Shown here: one piece after another, positions 34,677 through 47,808 of the stretch
Position numbering within the stretch: position 1 is the first letter of the stretch
Layout of the letters: the number at the start of each line of letters is the position of its first letter
Origin: Notospermus geniculatus
Lineage: Eukaryota; Nemertea; Pilidiophora; Heteronemertea; Lineidae
Direction of reading: 5' to 3'
DNA: 64,000 nt
Assembly: GCA_002633025.1 (NCBI GenBank)
Contig: NMRB01000633.1
Span: 1-64,000, forward strand
Notes under the pieces: generated by a model
The model's input: the letters and a program-made list of their open reading frames with translations, nothing else
Told to the model about the DNA's origin: nothing
Database searches by the model: none
Made by a program: the position numbers and the translations under genes

Positions 34677-37181
34677 TGGCTTGGCCTCCTCCTCCTGCTT
34701 TTGCTCACATTAGGCCTACAACAGTCAAGTCATTCCCTACATAACATTTTGTGGTGTGCAGCCAGCAGCATAGGCCTAGGCCTAGGCCTAGATTTGTTTG
34801 ATTCGTCTTCATTCTTTTCTTCATTGACATTGAAGTGAGTCCTTCTGAGTATTTTTTGGGCTAGCTAGCCTGCCCCGCCCATGTGGGCACTAGGCCTAAC
34901 AGGGCTCAGGCCTAGACCTGTTTGAACGATGCCAACTCAGGCATACTAGGCCTAGACCATAAAGTCTTTCCTTTTATTCATCGCCCCCTTATAGGTGAAG
35001 GTGTCTAGGCCCTCCACGACAGCACAAGTAAGTTTATTCTTGTTAAAAATTTTTAGAAGTCTTGTGAATCTCCTCTCCAAAACACATTTGGCAGCGCCTT
35101 GCTGATCCTGTAAGTTTCCATAATTTTAAACCAGACACTCACAGTCTGATTAGTGTGTTCACTATCAGCCAGTCTGATTGACATGATTGATTGATTACAG
35201 TCAGGATCTTGGTGAGTGACTACCCAATCAGACATAGAAAACAATGGGTGGAGATTTGAAAGGATTGTCAGTTTCACTTTCTATTTTAACCCCAGTTTTA
35301 TATCAGTCAGCCTGGCTGATAATAGCAATAAAAGTATAGTCTGATTGGTTCTTTTGTTGGGGATAACAGACCTGAAGAGAAATTTGATTGGCAATGCTCA
35401 ATACTTATTTATTCAGACCCTTGTCGATTTAATATACATGCACTCTTGTAAATAGGCTTTCTCTGGTTAGTGGTTGTGAGGGTGAAATATTGCAGAATGT
35501 CATGAGAATGTCATTGAATGTTGTATGTAATGAAGTTCCTTGTCGATATCGACAAGATTTCTTCAAAGAAACATTGGCAGCTGGCTACTTTGTGCTGGGC
35601 ATTGTCTATCCACTGAACTCCTGTAACTAGAGTGTAATCAATGTGTATTGGGATTATGTGGTAGGCCTACCAGCACTTTGCTGAGGCACCAGCACTTACC
35701 TAATCCCTGATTGCCTTTCCCTGATTGCAGTTCATGAACCACCACAACACACAATGTATTTAATGATATTAAATTTGTATGTCACAGTCTGTGAGCGTAT
35801 GTTGACATTGCCATCTGGCATGTCTTCGAATATTTGCTGTTCAATTGATTGACATGCTATATGTAAAGTAACCCAAAGTTCAATGTCGAGAGGGAAATAT
35901 GAGGAATTATTGAACTCTTCCTCTATGACACTACAGTGATACTGAACATTACGCAGAGTCTACAGTTCAGTCTGTCTATAAGTGCAGTTAACCTCCCTTG
36001 TATTGTAGCGGACACCTCTGCCAGAAGGATCACTCTTTAGAAAAAAGGTCATCAAAATTGAACCCAAAAATTGGTCAGTACTGTCATTTTGGCTGCCAGG
36101 CCCACAGCTGAGATGTCTTCTTCATAGAAAGTTTCATGCATGACCCAGATTATATTCCGATTCCCATCTGAGTTCTGCATGCATGGGTTTCCCTGTGTAA
36201 AATGTTCGGCTTTTTGCATCCTCCCAGGGGTTTTTACCTCTTTTCTTTTCATCCCGCACTCACTCATGAAGAGGAGTGACCAAAGCCCTGCTATGGGAGA
36301 GGCTCTGTGGTCCAACATCAAAATAAGAAAAGAACTTTTCAATTCTGAAATGATGAGAATTGAAGACACAGTAACAATATTTCAGAACTCAGTGCTTCCA
36401 AACTTTACAAATGTGTTGATTTGACCAATCATGGTGAAATTTTTTAGACCTTTCATTTCACCAGTCAGCAAAATTAGAACAGTGAAGCCAGTTTTCTGTC
36501 ATTGGTAGGCTATTTAACCTACAGCCATGACAGCAAAATTTGGTAACAGCAAAGCAAATTGCCAAAAGTACTGTTCCTTCAATTCAGATGACGTCTGTCA
36601 TGTCTGTTGGTCAGTAGCCCCCCCCCCCCCCCCNNNNNNNNNNNNNNNNNNNNNNNNNNNNNNNNNNNNNNNNNNNNNNNNNNNNNNNNNNNNNNNNNNN
36701 NNNNNNNNNNNNNNNNNNNNNNNNNNNNNNNNNNNNNNNNNNNNNNNNNNNNNNNNNNNNNNNNNNNNNNNNNNNNNNNNNNNNNNNNNNNNNNNNNNNN
36801 NNNNNNNNNNNNNNNNNNNNNNNNNNNNNNNNNNNNNNNNNNNNNNNNNNNNNNNNNNNNNNNNNNNNNNNNNNNNNNNNNNNNNNNNNNNNNNNNNNNN
36901 NNNNNNNNNNNNNNNNNNNNNNNNNNNNNNNNNNNNNNNNNNNNNGATTAGTTAAATCCCAAATCAATTTGTTTTGAAAATGTCCATAAACAGACGTACA
37001 ACAAGGAAGCAGGAACAGACTGTGATTGTTGCTATAGAATTACGTCTTACTTGCGCCGGTATCATTTTAAATATCAAAACTGGTTCAAAGGTACAAATTT
37101 CTAGTAACAGTTCCAAAATGCATTTTTTACGCACCATGTGCATTTTCTACCGTCAGTTTCTTTTTTGGTTATTTTCTTTTG
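34677..37181. other. Intergenic with assembly gap, no gene seen
   Basis: TAGGCCTA clusters lie at 34,770-34,960. The rest looks like ordinary AT-rich intergenic DNA up to a C15 run and the N run at 36,634-36,945. I see no supported exon. Confidence 0.5.
36634..36945. other. Assembly gap (312 N)
   Basis: An N run directly after a C homopolymer, similar to the gap at 18,851-18,933. Reading frames crossing it are artefacts. Confidence 0.99.
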
Positions 37182-37187
37182 TTTATT
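37182..37187 (-). terminator. Candidate TFAP4 poly(A) signal
   Basis: AATAAA on the minus strand, about 310 bases beyond the TFAP4 stop codon. Confidence 0.45.
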
Positions 37188-37494
37188 TTTCCTTATTTAC
37201 AGATAATTAACAATAGTAGAAACATATATCTGGGGATTTTCTCTCATCACATCTGCAGGAATTCAAGAGAACTTTGATCAATGATATGCCAGAATTGTAT
37301 CTAAATTTTGTGCACATTTGTAGATATTGATGTCTGAAGGAAATTCGTCAAAAACCTTTTCAATTCCATGATTTTTAAGTTTATGAAACGCATCCTCTTG
37401 AACTTCCTGCACACCCTTAGGAGTGGGTCAATGAAGCCTATGAGGCAAGCTTACGCGATGAAATCATGACGTAATGACGATTAAACCCCGCACT

Positions 37495-40400
37495 CTAAGA
37501 TGTCTGAACAATAACGCCAGGCCGTTTTATTTCCTTGCCAAGAGGACGGTGCTGCAAAAGCTGGGTGGCTATGGGAAAGTTTTCAGTCTTGACCTCGACG
37601 GGCTCCTGTTTCATGGCAGTTCCAGCGAGAGAATGGTGCTGCAAAAGCTGGGTGGCTATGGGAAAGTTTTCAGTCGTGACCGTGACGGGCTCCTGTTTGG
37701 CAGTTCCACCGAGAGGATGGTGCTGCAAAAGCTGGGTGGCGATGGGAAATTTGTCAGTCTTGACCTCGACGGGCTCTTGTTTGATGGCAGTTGTAGTTGG
37801 AACATGGCGGTATGACAACGGTGAATCACGCCCCGAACTGTCAGATCTACAGTCCTCTGGATCACTCGTCGTCATGCTACTTGAATCCTTCTCACTCTCA
37901 TCATTAATTATTTTTCTCGTCTGCACTTTATTGTCCTCAAGAACGTGTTCCCCTTCAAGATGACGAATAGCTTCAACGATGGTCTCCAAGTTTCTCCGTG
38001 ACATTGAAGACTCGCTTTCAGCACTGCTGCTCTCTTCAACATAATGTTGTTGTGACCCAGCAGCGGGGATATCCCGCGGTTGGCTCGACTCTGCTACGCG
38101 ACGGCCAGTGAGATGGGTAGCTACAGGTGGAGAACCAATAACCATCGGTTCCGGTCGTGGTTGGTCTTCAAAATACACCTGCAGTGACAAAAATAGATTG
38201 AATGAACGACTGGATGAACAAATGAACAAATCAAAGAGTAGAGACAATCAATCAATATATCATTTTTGTAAAACACTGTATCAGATTTAATCCACGGTGT
38301 AGACAAAGATAACAACTGTCATTTCCATGCAATGAAATGAACACCAGCAAACCGCATCAGAATGTTTTCAGCTATTTCTTAAAATTGGACATACTTGTTT
38401 TTGCCGGTAAGCAGGATGGGTTAAATGACGTTGGATCAGTTCATCATACGGCCGCCGGTCATTGTACACTTTGGCCTCTAGGGTACGATTACGCTCCTCC
38501 AAAGCAATCCTCAACCGGCGTTCTCGTTCCAGTTGCATTCGGACTTCGATCAACTCTTTTCTTAAATCTTCAACAGTTTGGTCCTCAAACCCAAGGCTTA
38601 TGCCCTCATCAGATGATTCTGCAAAAAGTTTGAAGGTTATTTTAAAATAAATGGAAGCGGTACAGATAAATAATGGTTGTCAGCAAAAAAGTAGTTCCAT
38701 TCATATCAGCAATTTATGACAAGCATGTGAGTCATGGCAGATCAGCTGATCAGCTGCTCATATTCCAGCTGACCTGGCCAATAACCAGAACATTTCATAC
38801 TGAGGTGATATCATTCTTATGCAAACCTTGTTCAGTAAACATCTGTTCAATTCGAGCTCGGTGAGTGGGAGGGGTAAATTCCATCATAATTATGAATATA
38901 ATTGAATACATGTAGCTTACGAAATCAAAACAAACGAAGGGGCATGTTTACAAACAAATCACATGTCATTGACTGTTGCATAGTACAAATCATGTGTCAT
39001 AAGGCACATGGCAAAGAACACAGCCACTTATCACATTCATTCCAGTTCACTTTTGATATCACATTCATTCGATGTCAGTCAACGTAACAGGTACATCGAA
39101 ACAGTCTACATCATATGTGTTATTAGTCACTTGCCCATCCCATGACAATGAGAAGGCATTTTAATTAGGAAACACCTTTATTCACGGCATCCTTTAGCTG
39201 AATTATTGAACAAGTCCCAGAAGAAAGTAAAGTTAAGAGGAAGTCACAGAAAGCTGCCAGATTCAGAATAAGTGTCGGCAATTTTTCCCTTTTCAGCATC
39301 ATTGACAACACAGTTGACATACCAGTGTCACGTTTCTTTCTCTTTGGTGGTGGCGACCCCTGGGAACTGGTGTCACTATCGCGATTCTCTTGGCCAACCT
39401 CGCTCAGCAAATGCTTCAGCTGGGTCGTCTGTGCCATGAGCCGCGTCTTCTCATGCTCGAGATCGGTGATGTAGTCAACGGTTTGCTGCAGAATCGCCGC
39501 CTGGAAGAATAATGAGAGAATTTATTGATTCCTGGGCCACAATCTCGACTGGCTAAATATAGAACGATCAATAAACGTGGTCTACATCAGCAGCCCTGTA
39601 GCGCGGCACACTTAAAGGTCACATGGGTTGGCAGAGACCAGTGGATTTGGTGCCTGGTCAAAAGGCATACATTAGCTAAATAGAATTGGTTACCAATATT
39701 TACAAATCTGCTGACATGGGGATGGAATTGGAAAGTGAATTTACGTTCTCTCTGGCAATAGACTAGACTACATTTTTAAAAGCTAGACAAATGAATAGGC
39801 ATTATTACTAATACTTGACATTTTCTGGTAAAAACCAGATCAAAGATGGATTTTTGCTTCAGTTTAGACCCGAGTTGAAGATGCAACAAGGCAAAGGAAT
39901 GCAACACCACCTCCACACCCAACGCCTGCAGTTAAAGCGTGGGCAGGCTAAAAGTGGCGAATCGATAATGCCATGGAGATAACAATAGACAGGATGAATC
40001 AGGCTGAGCATAGAGCGTGAAAGAGATCAACGCTGACAACATACATCAACGACTCGGAATTGCAATAAGTCTGTGATGATGATGCCAATTTCGATTCTTT
40101 TGTGTAGGATTTCTGAATGGAATGTTGGGAGAGTTGATCATCGATGATCGATTTTTTGAGTGATCAGCATCACTGAATGAACATATTGTCATGCCAGCAG
40201 TATGAATTGATCGCATTAAATTAACTGATGCTACAATTCTGATAGAAGGGCATCCTTTTGAAGGAAGGGGCAGGGGAGGGCCAAATTTCAAAATCATTAG
40301 GCCTCTCTGTGGGATTTTTATCTGCTCAATTTCACTTTTCAAAATATAGCAAATGATGAACATAATGCTGTAAAGCCTTTGGGCTTTGTTCAAAGAAAGA

Positions 40401-43400
40401 CTTAGGCTAGCAAGTGATTTTAGAAAACCAACTTATAAAAGTTGGTACATCACTTCTTACTCTAGGTGCTAGTCGGGTGGCCTGTTTTAGATCAGAATGC
40501 TGCAGGATGAAATATGCCATGTTGTTTGAAATAGGAATACGCCTGTTCTTCAGCTCAGGCCGCTTGTGATAGTCAGCTGACTGGGGTCACATATAATTTC
40601 AGTGCGATTAAAAGCCTATATAGCCATCTTTTTCTGAAGTCATCATTTCATAAGCCTCCTTACGAAAAATGTAGAACAAATAGGAACTGGTTTATGATTA
40701 CCGAGGTTCAGTCATCAGACCAAATTGCTTCCGCAAAGATCAGACCACTCTGATGAACCAAATAAACATTCAGTCTGGGGCACATGGCACTGTGCCAACT
40801 CCAATAAACCCCATCTATGCCATGGAAGCCCGCCAACAACTCAATGGAGTTAACTATGGCGTTCAATATCAGATGAGTAATATGGAGGTTCCCGCCATCG
40901 AGGGCTGCCTATTTACCAATAGAACATTTCTCAAGCTCAACACACCTGATCTGACCATCGTGATAAAATATAGCCCTTGAGCCAGCTGGAGAATAATGGT
41001 TTACTCATTCTTCAACCTTGAAAGCACCGCCCGCCATAGTGGAACTACTTTTTCTGACTTGGCAGCGAGCCAAGCATACTTTGTTATGATAATGAGCTGC
41101 TTTTATTTATAGAAAGGTTTTGACTGGTTGCCAATAATAAAAGAGATCATGTCTGTGCTCCTAGCCTGGAGTATTTTCACTCAATGGGAACAGAGGAGAA
41201 CCTAATGACCCATGCAGCGGCGAGTGGGGGTGGCATGTTTGGCATACCAGCCAAGGATCTGAACATTGCTGTGAAACTCAGTCTTCACAGTCAGCTAGAC
41301 ATGATATACCAATAGTATCTCCATGGCAACCACATGGGAAACCCCCTGCATGACTCATTAGCAATGTCAGACATTGACTGGGTTTCCTAACATGGTTGCT
41401 TTACTCTAGGGCATGGGCATCAAGTTGCGCTACAGGTTTATCCAGGAAGCTTTCATCAGGCCAGCTCAGAATGATCTGATGCTGAAATCTGCTGTAGAAA
41501 TGCATCCCAACTGACACTGGAAATCAGCAGGGAAAACAGATTAATGGCTGGTTTTAGTATTCACCCCAATACGGGTTAAGTAATTGCCCTGACAGTGTAG
41601 TGACGCTGCCCAAGGATGCACAGCTTACACAGTGCTCGAAAATTCAAATTGCATTTTTTTATGCACTTGTCCCAGACAAGTCGCCCCTGCACAACCTGCC
41701 TGCTAGCCTGACTGCTGAAACCATGAAGCAGTCTGGAGATAACCACGGCTGATGTTCGCTGCACACAAAACTGACCTAATAAACTTCGTGTTAAAATGTC
41801 AAGTCTTGTTCATGAGCAGGAGTTGCCGAGGTTTGTAAAGAGTTTCGGAACTGTCGGGTAAGATTGTGAAGTAAAGAAAAAAAAAGTTCGCGAAATTCTG
41901 GTAGTCTGTCACAGGGTTACCTTGCACAACTAGTCCGGCTTGACTTTTCGGTAGTCCCGGGCGTCGGACTAGTGGAATTTTCAAGCCCTGTTTAGTTACA
42001 TCAGACATGACATGTAAAGAGATGGAGAGCATCACCATACAGCCAAGTCCTACCCATCCATGTGACTGTGAGGGATGTCCTATGTGACAAATGTTGTCTC
42101 CATGACACACAATAGAAAAAAGATGCATTTCCATGGTGACCAAATCACATCAACCCCAGTTTATCAAGCTAATTTCGTCGATTTATCAAAGCAACCAGCA
42201 CTCATTATGATCCATTCCCTCTGGCACACTCTGACCTTTACCAACACCTCGCCCGATTCTCCGCAAAGGATGCTTCCAAATTTTATCCAATATCACACGT
42301 CTGCTCAACATCAGCAAGGAATTTAGCCCAGACGGCGGAGTTCTATAGGATTAGAACTCCCTTCCCCCGGCAGACACCTACGCAGCACCCACACAACTTC
42401 AGTTGCCATGGTAACGAAGCGGTTGCTGAATCTGAGTGCAAAGTGGACTGGGAATCTGAGGGGTAGGAAATCGCATTCATTCAGCCAACCCTTGTTGTCC
42501 CTTAGGGCACCCAGCCTGATTTCACAGTAACTTGGTTGGGATCAAACAGCCTCAACATTACATTCACGATTAATTTATCAAAATGCAGACTGTATGATAT
42601 GTCATGCATGTGGCTGATGACACCACCACGAAGAACTGTCTTTTCCACAACTGAAAATAAGCTGTTTTCAATACACAAGGACAAGGTACGACTTGAAAAT
42701 TATGACAAATCACTCTTACCTTACTGACTTTTTCTCCCTCTTGACATGGAATGATTTTTCTAAGAGAGGTGAATCCCGCATTGATACTTTGCATCCTACG
42801 CCGCTCATTACTATTGGCAATTTCTCGCCGAAGCCGACGCTCAGTTTCAATCTCTGTGCATTGGCTCTCTTTTCCCATGAAGTCTTGCCTGCAAAACAAA
42901 TCATAACTCCTCAATAAATATCACATTGTTGGCTGAGTGGATAGGTTTTTTATGATGACCTCAACCTGACCTAAAATAAGTTGCATGGGATTGTTGGCCT
43001 TTCTCTGGCATGTCCTCAAGGTAACACTACAGTACTGGTCCTAGACTCTGCTGGGCTTGATTACATTTTCCCAGGTGACTTGTACTGTATCCCACTGTTA
43101 AATACGTAATAATTCTCTGGTTCAATTTCTGAGTTGTAATGGGTATAATAAAAGGCAACACCACCGCAATAATCTTTCTGTATAGAGAGGTCGCTGAATA
43201 GTATTTTTTTCGTTATAGAGACAACAGTCTGCATGCCCCATTCATAAATGCTCACAGCAGAAAGAATGAATGTCATAATTGCTCAATTTGCGAACATTCA
43301 ATGGTAATGGCCTGGATGTTGGGATGGGCTGTTTGTGCCACAGCACATAAATTGTTTACATTTCACACTAAATACCAGTCTGACTGCACTGAATCAAGGA

Positions 43401-45716
43401 TAATACAAGACATTCATAATCATGAACTTGAAGAGATCTGCCTCAGTATCAAACTTAAAGAATCAATTATTTGTTTCCAGCAATTTAGCCATAAAAATAA
43501 CATAACATGCAAAAAATGCTGATAATTCTGTTGTGCATGAAGATCGACCCGAGATAATGGAATAATACTGACACTAGACTTCATGACTTCGATCAGTTTT
43601 GGGAATGTTCTCTCAGGAGAGTCACAGCCAAGGTGTCCTAGTGTTGGTTGTCGTTGAGCAGTGTCACATGTCTGAAGCCATTTGGCAGCTCAGCACTCAG
43701 TAAAATGTTGGCAAGAACGCGCATGCTAACTGTATTGTGCCCCCCTGCAGAGGTTGTGACATGCTGGTGAAAATATTGATTATGCAAATGGGCGTGTAGC
43801 TCAAACTTGGCAGAGAGCCAAACAGCTGACATGCCTTTCCCTCCTTCCACAAGACCAACATACCAAGCACCAAACATGCCAAATCTCATTTCTGCGTTTA
43901 GTATTTTACATTTTCAGCTGAGGTTTTCAGTTGGACACTCAACTATCACAATGATGCGCCCAGAACTGCAGCAGCTGGGCCTCCCCCAGACTAGACACAA
44001 ACAGCCAGCTGGTAGTGTGGTTGTCTGTTGGCAATGTGCCAAGTCGAAACTCGTGACCTCCCTCATTATAATACCAGACGAATTAATCAATATCTATCTC
44101 CTCTCGAGAGCATGTAAAGCTTGGGATCTTGCCACTTGTATCATCAACTATGTGAGATGTACCTGTACATTTGCATTGGTCGAGGCTTCAAAAATGAATT
44201 TTGTTTCAGGAGACAGCAAATTGAAAGCATTTGAAACAGTGCCGAGTCAGGATATTGAGTGGTGTGCAGACCAAGACACGTCACAATTTCACATGTGACT
44301 CTTGAGATTTGCTATACTTCCTGGTTCATCCCATTTCACTGAATCTGTTAAATTCAGTCAGTGGTGCCCATCAGCATCCAATAATGTTGCATTTAATGTG
44401 CAAAATAGACTTTTAAATTCAAGCACTTGCAATTTGACAAGGTGGCGGTCTTCCAGTCAAGCGCATCCGAGAACTTGAAGGGAAGGCCCAATTGCAAAAG
44501 CCAGTCAGGAATGCCAGATTTGTTTTGCTGTTGGAAGAGTGCCAAATTTACGCAAGGCAATGACGCCCCATTTCGTTTATCTCTTAGACCAAAAGCACAA
44601 TACAACAGCATGGCTGTGCGGCCTAGGCCTATGTGTTGATGATCAGCTGATCAGCATTAATACATGACCAATCCAAGCCCAAGGCCTCGGCATCATAGGC
44701 TGAAATAGGCCTACATGTAGGACTTGGGGCCTAGGCCAACATGAAAATGATATCATTTTAGGCTACGGGGCCTGAACAGCTGAATCACTGTTGAGGCCTT
44801 TTTGTCAGAGACACAAGAGAATGAGCTTGGCCTATGGCCCTAAATTTATGAAAAATGACAAAAAAGAAACCAAAATTCTACGATCCAACCAGCATGCCTT
44901 CCCAATATTAAAAGTGACAAGCCAAGCACTAAGCAGTAGGCCTAGGCCCTAGCTATTAAGCTAGGCATGGTGCGCAGCAGGCCTAGGCCTAGGCCAGCCT
45001 AGGCCTAGAGGCCTAGCGCCCTAGCCTATTAGCCTAGGCCTAACTAGGCTAGGCCTAGGCCTAGGGCCTAAACTAACTAACATGACTAGGCTAGGCTAAG
45101 TAAACAAAATAAGTCATCCATAGGCCTAGGGCTAGGCCTAATAAGGCCTAGGCCTAGGCTATCCTAGCGCCTATTGTTGATTAGGCCTAAAGACCAAATT
45201 TTCGCAACAACATTAGGATTAAACATGTTAAATAGCCCGCGCTGCTGACCATATGTCACCCCCCCCCCCCATGTGTCCGTTCCCAACACGAACATGCCCA
45301 TGTACCGTAGCTAGCCCTATGCTATGACGTATGTACATGTACTGCGCTGTACTTTGTACACAGCCTGTCAACACAGCTGACCGCGTTGTTCCGCTGGCAC
45401 GCAAACATGTGACTCTCAATGGGGTTGGGCTACATTCCAGACATTCGCTTTTTTCATGCAATATTGGCGCTATCTACCAAAATATTGCCCACCAAAACTT
45501 TCTTTAGTATTTAAGGATGAACTTAACATGAAATCGAAGAGTTGGGATGCATTATTTAGCACCGAAATAGAGCGTAGTAAAACGATCATCATCGTAAATT
45601 TTGTAACCAAATCGGCGTAAAAATTCTTACCCGGTTCCTCTTTGTACAAGCCGGTTATCCCTCGTAAAGTCAGGGACATTCCGTCGCTTATCCATATCTG
45701 TGTCTTCAAACGCCAT
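37495..45716 (-). CDS. TFAP4: Transcription factor AP-4 (bHLH-leucine zipper), complete, 5 exons
   Basis: Nuclear dimeric factor that binds CAGCTG E-boxes. Exons, in transcript order: 45716-45631, 42888-42720, 39500-39323, 38618-38395, 38178-37495. Phases agree and total 446 residues. The basic region and helix 1 (RRLRREIANSNERRRMQSIN, then AGFTSLRKIIP) are nearly identical to human AP-4. Helix 2 (AAILQQTVDYITDLEHEKTR) follows across the exon 2/3 junction, then a first zipper. The second zipper is in exon 4 (DLRKELIEVRMQLERERRLR). The AP-4 signature RRNLETIVEAIRHLEG is at about 280-295. The first ATG (45,716) follows an in-frame TAG; the ATG at 45,695 has a better context and would remove seven residues. 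Human AP-4 has about 338 residues. The excess is mainly a three-unit C-terminal repeat (about residues 347-430). Confidence 0.95.
37548..37796 (-). repeat. In-frame tandem repeat in the last TFAP4 exon
   Basis: Three units, period 84-87 bp (28-29 codons), each encoding KQEPVxVxT then xxFPIATQLLQHxPL/SLxGTA. The DNA word GTGCTGCAAAAGCTGGGTGG starts each unit on the plus strand. Units are highly similar at DNA level, so the expansion is recent or homogenised. Confidence 0.95.
39501..42719. other. TFAP4 intron 2 (3.2 kb)
   Basis: The intron splits the basic/helix-1 exon from the helix-2 exon. I see no supported exon or clear transposon in it. The open frame near 40,753-40,980 has no splice or homology support. 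Confidence 0.7.
42889..45630. other. TFAP4 intron 1 (2.7 kb)
   Basis: The intron separates the short first coding exon from the DNA-binding exon. Its upstream end (44,600-45,230) is the densest AGGCCTA repeat area in the window. The rest shows no coding signal. Confidence 0.7.
44930..45195. repeat. AGGCCTA-rich simple repeat block
   Basis: Dozens of overlapping AGGCCT, CTAGGC and TAGGCCTA words in about 265 bases, in irregular spacing and, because the word is palindromic, both orientations. It lies within TFAP4 intron 1. Confidence 0.85.
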
Positions 45717-45843
45717 GCAAAAACACTAGCTGCAAACCTTGGAGTGCGAAATATCCGCAAAGACACAGATTTAACAGTAAAAATTGTCAAAAATAAACAA
45801 GGTAATCACGAGAAACGTGTGGTTGTACTCTAGAATGGGCACT

Positions 45844-45861
45844 ATTGGCGGGAAACAGCTG
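45844..45861 (-). promoter_or_regulatory. Proximal TFAP4 promoter words: CCAAT/E2F-like and CAGCTG
   Basis: On the plus strand TTGGCGGGAAA (E2F-like) overlaps a CCAAT box read on the minus strand (CCGCCAAT). CAGCTG, the AP-4 binding hexamer, follows at 45,856. They lie about 130-145 bases upstream of the TFAP4 start codon. Functional role is inferred. Confidence 0.4.
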
Positions 45862-46341
45862 CTTCACTGTAGTCGTGATTGTTCGTATCAATGCGCGTCA
45901 TTAATAAACTTAGTAAGATCAGCTGATGTATTCCAAAATGATCAGAAAGTTTCAGTTTTTTTATTGTCATGATTTTTTTCATAATATTGTCTCTGGCTGT
46001 GATGTCACTCATTCTAGTAATCTGAACACACAGACAAAATAACATTGGAATTGTGACGAACTATATGTGTGACGCCCATGTGTATACTATAACCGAATCA
46101 CTGAATCCCGGAGGTTGGCAAGACGCGGGAAAGTAGATAAACAGACCCGGCTAATAGCTGTGGCGTTTGGGGGAGGACTGGATTAAACACTACCTATGTC
46201 AACCCTTTTTTACGTTAAAAACGGTATAGACCGACAAAATTCATATCTCTCGGTGCGCAATTAACAACTCAGCGCACCCATCTCGCGTCGCGGTTGCCTC
46301 TTTTATGTTAATGAGGATGTCTGGAACGTGCTATTTCCATA

Positions 46342-46410
46342 TACGTCACTCAATCTATGGGAACATAGTCACGTGTGAATGATCACCTCGTTTCATTGGT
46401 TTAAAAAGCG
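46342..46410 (+). promoter_or_regulatory. Candidate promoter for the SLC7 gene
   Basis: Within 70 bases: a TACGTCAC CRE-like word at 46,342, a CACGTG E-box at 46,370, an inverted CCAAT box (ATTGG, 46,395) and TTTAAAAAG, a possible TATA-like word, at 46,400. A GTGAGT donor near 46,733 could end a 5' UTR exon spliced to the acceptor at 48,462. Confidence 0.4.
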
Positions 46411-47237
46411 CGCGATCTCCGGAGTCGTCCACGTTTCTCAAAAGTAAAAGTGACGATGAATGAATCGGGTCGGATAATAAAACGGCGGTAATTTACAAGT
46501 ACCATCATGGCAGGCAATTCGATCTAAAAGGCTAGCACTCCCTCGTTGACGCCGCTGTAGCTAGGGTATATCTACACTATAGGCCTACTGTAGAAAAAAA
46601 CCGGAGCATGGACCAACGGAGCCTATAGCTAGCCTACCCCGAATACATTCGGGGACAGTCATTCTTTAGGACTGTCATTCCTTTCACACTTTTCCCCCGT
46701 AATGCAATATGGGCAGGCGCCTCTCGGCCCCATCTGTGAGTATTCTCATACTCATTGTCTGATGGAATAAGCTAAGACTTGACTGGATAAATGTGCGTCG
46801 ACACCAGAAACCCGTCCGGCGTTAGAATAGAAACCCGTAAGGGGAAACACTGGCAAACGCTACAGCTGGGAAAAGTGTGCGTCCGGGCTACTCTGTATAG
46901 AACTTCTTGCTCTAAAATCATGAGAAACACAATTTTATTGTTGCATAGGCCTAAGACATTCCATGGGTCTTCATTCCTCCACCACCACCAGCGGCAGCAG
47001 CAGCGGGACACCACCAGCCCCGCCCTTGGTTTTGAGATGGTCCCTCATCTAGCGCCACGTGGTAATGTTTATCTGTTAAAGGCGTAGGTCAAGGTCATTC
47101 AGTCCGGATGCGTCACCACCTGCACATGCACAGAGCAGGTGTTCGGCACAGCGGAGCAAAGACAGATAGGCCTAACCCATCCTTTCCTTCTATTTCATTC
47201 ACAAATATTTAGCATGCAGAAGCTAAAACGAAACTGA

Positions 47238-47808
47238 AGCAGCAATGTTTTCTCTGATTATCGGTAATATATACACGTTTCTAACGTCTGTGTTAGCATG
47301 GTTAGTTTGTGTGCTAGGCTACGTCACTTTTCATTCATCTGTTCATTGACACCACCACACTGCACTGCACTGCACACCACCAGTCTGTCAGTCATGCAGT
47401 GCAGTGCAGCATGCAGTATGATGGTGTGACCGGTTTTCGTGGTACTAAGCCATGTAGGCCTAAGACTTTACCGCCCGATTGTGGCGTTAGTCACTTTGCG
47501 TCCGTAATTATTTTGTTATGCGTTGAAAATAGAGATATTAATTTACCGTGCAATGTTTTTGTCTCGCGGGCGCGCGCGTGAATAAACGTGAATGAACGGG
47601 AAAAAACGGGAGTACCACGAAAACTGTTCTGCCCCGAAAACTGGTCACCCCATCATACAGTGTGTATGTATGTAGTCATGGTAGTAGTGGCCCAGCAGCC
47701 TAGACTAGGCCTTTTAGTAGTAGGCTACTGTGCATGCATTTGGCATGTGCGTGATGTGTAGGCCTACAGGGGGCAGTGCGGTTTGGCTGGCTGGCTGTCG
47801 TGTACATA
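47238..47808. repeat. Duplicated block, copy 1 (partner 48,097-48,416)
   Basis: From AGCAGCAATGTTTTCTCTGA to GGCTGTCGTGTACAT, this block is repeated almost exactly at 48,097-48,416, directly after a lone N at 48,096. Copy 1 holds an extra 237-bp transposon and small indels. Confidence 0.9.
47419..47655. mobile_element. TA-flanked MITE, present in one of two duplicate copies
   Basis: The ends TGATGGTGTGACCGGTTTTC and GGTCACCCCATCA are inverted repeats, with GTGGTACT and AGTACCACGAAAAC further in. TA flanks both sides (47,417-47,418 and 47,656-47,657). The duplicate at 48,097-48,416 has the empty site GCAGTACAGTG. This defines the exact insertion and a two-base TA duplication, as in Tc1/mariner elements. 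Confidence 0.9.

Noticed and set aside
36527-36967. Long open frames on both strands
   Set aside because: They run through the N gap and are artefacts.
40753-40980. 75-codon open frame in TFAP4 intron 2
   Set aside because: No splice signals, family resemblance or neighbouring exon. Its length is expected by chance in DNA of this composition.
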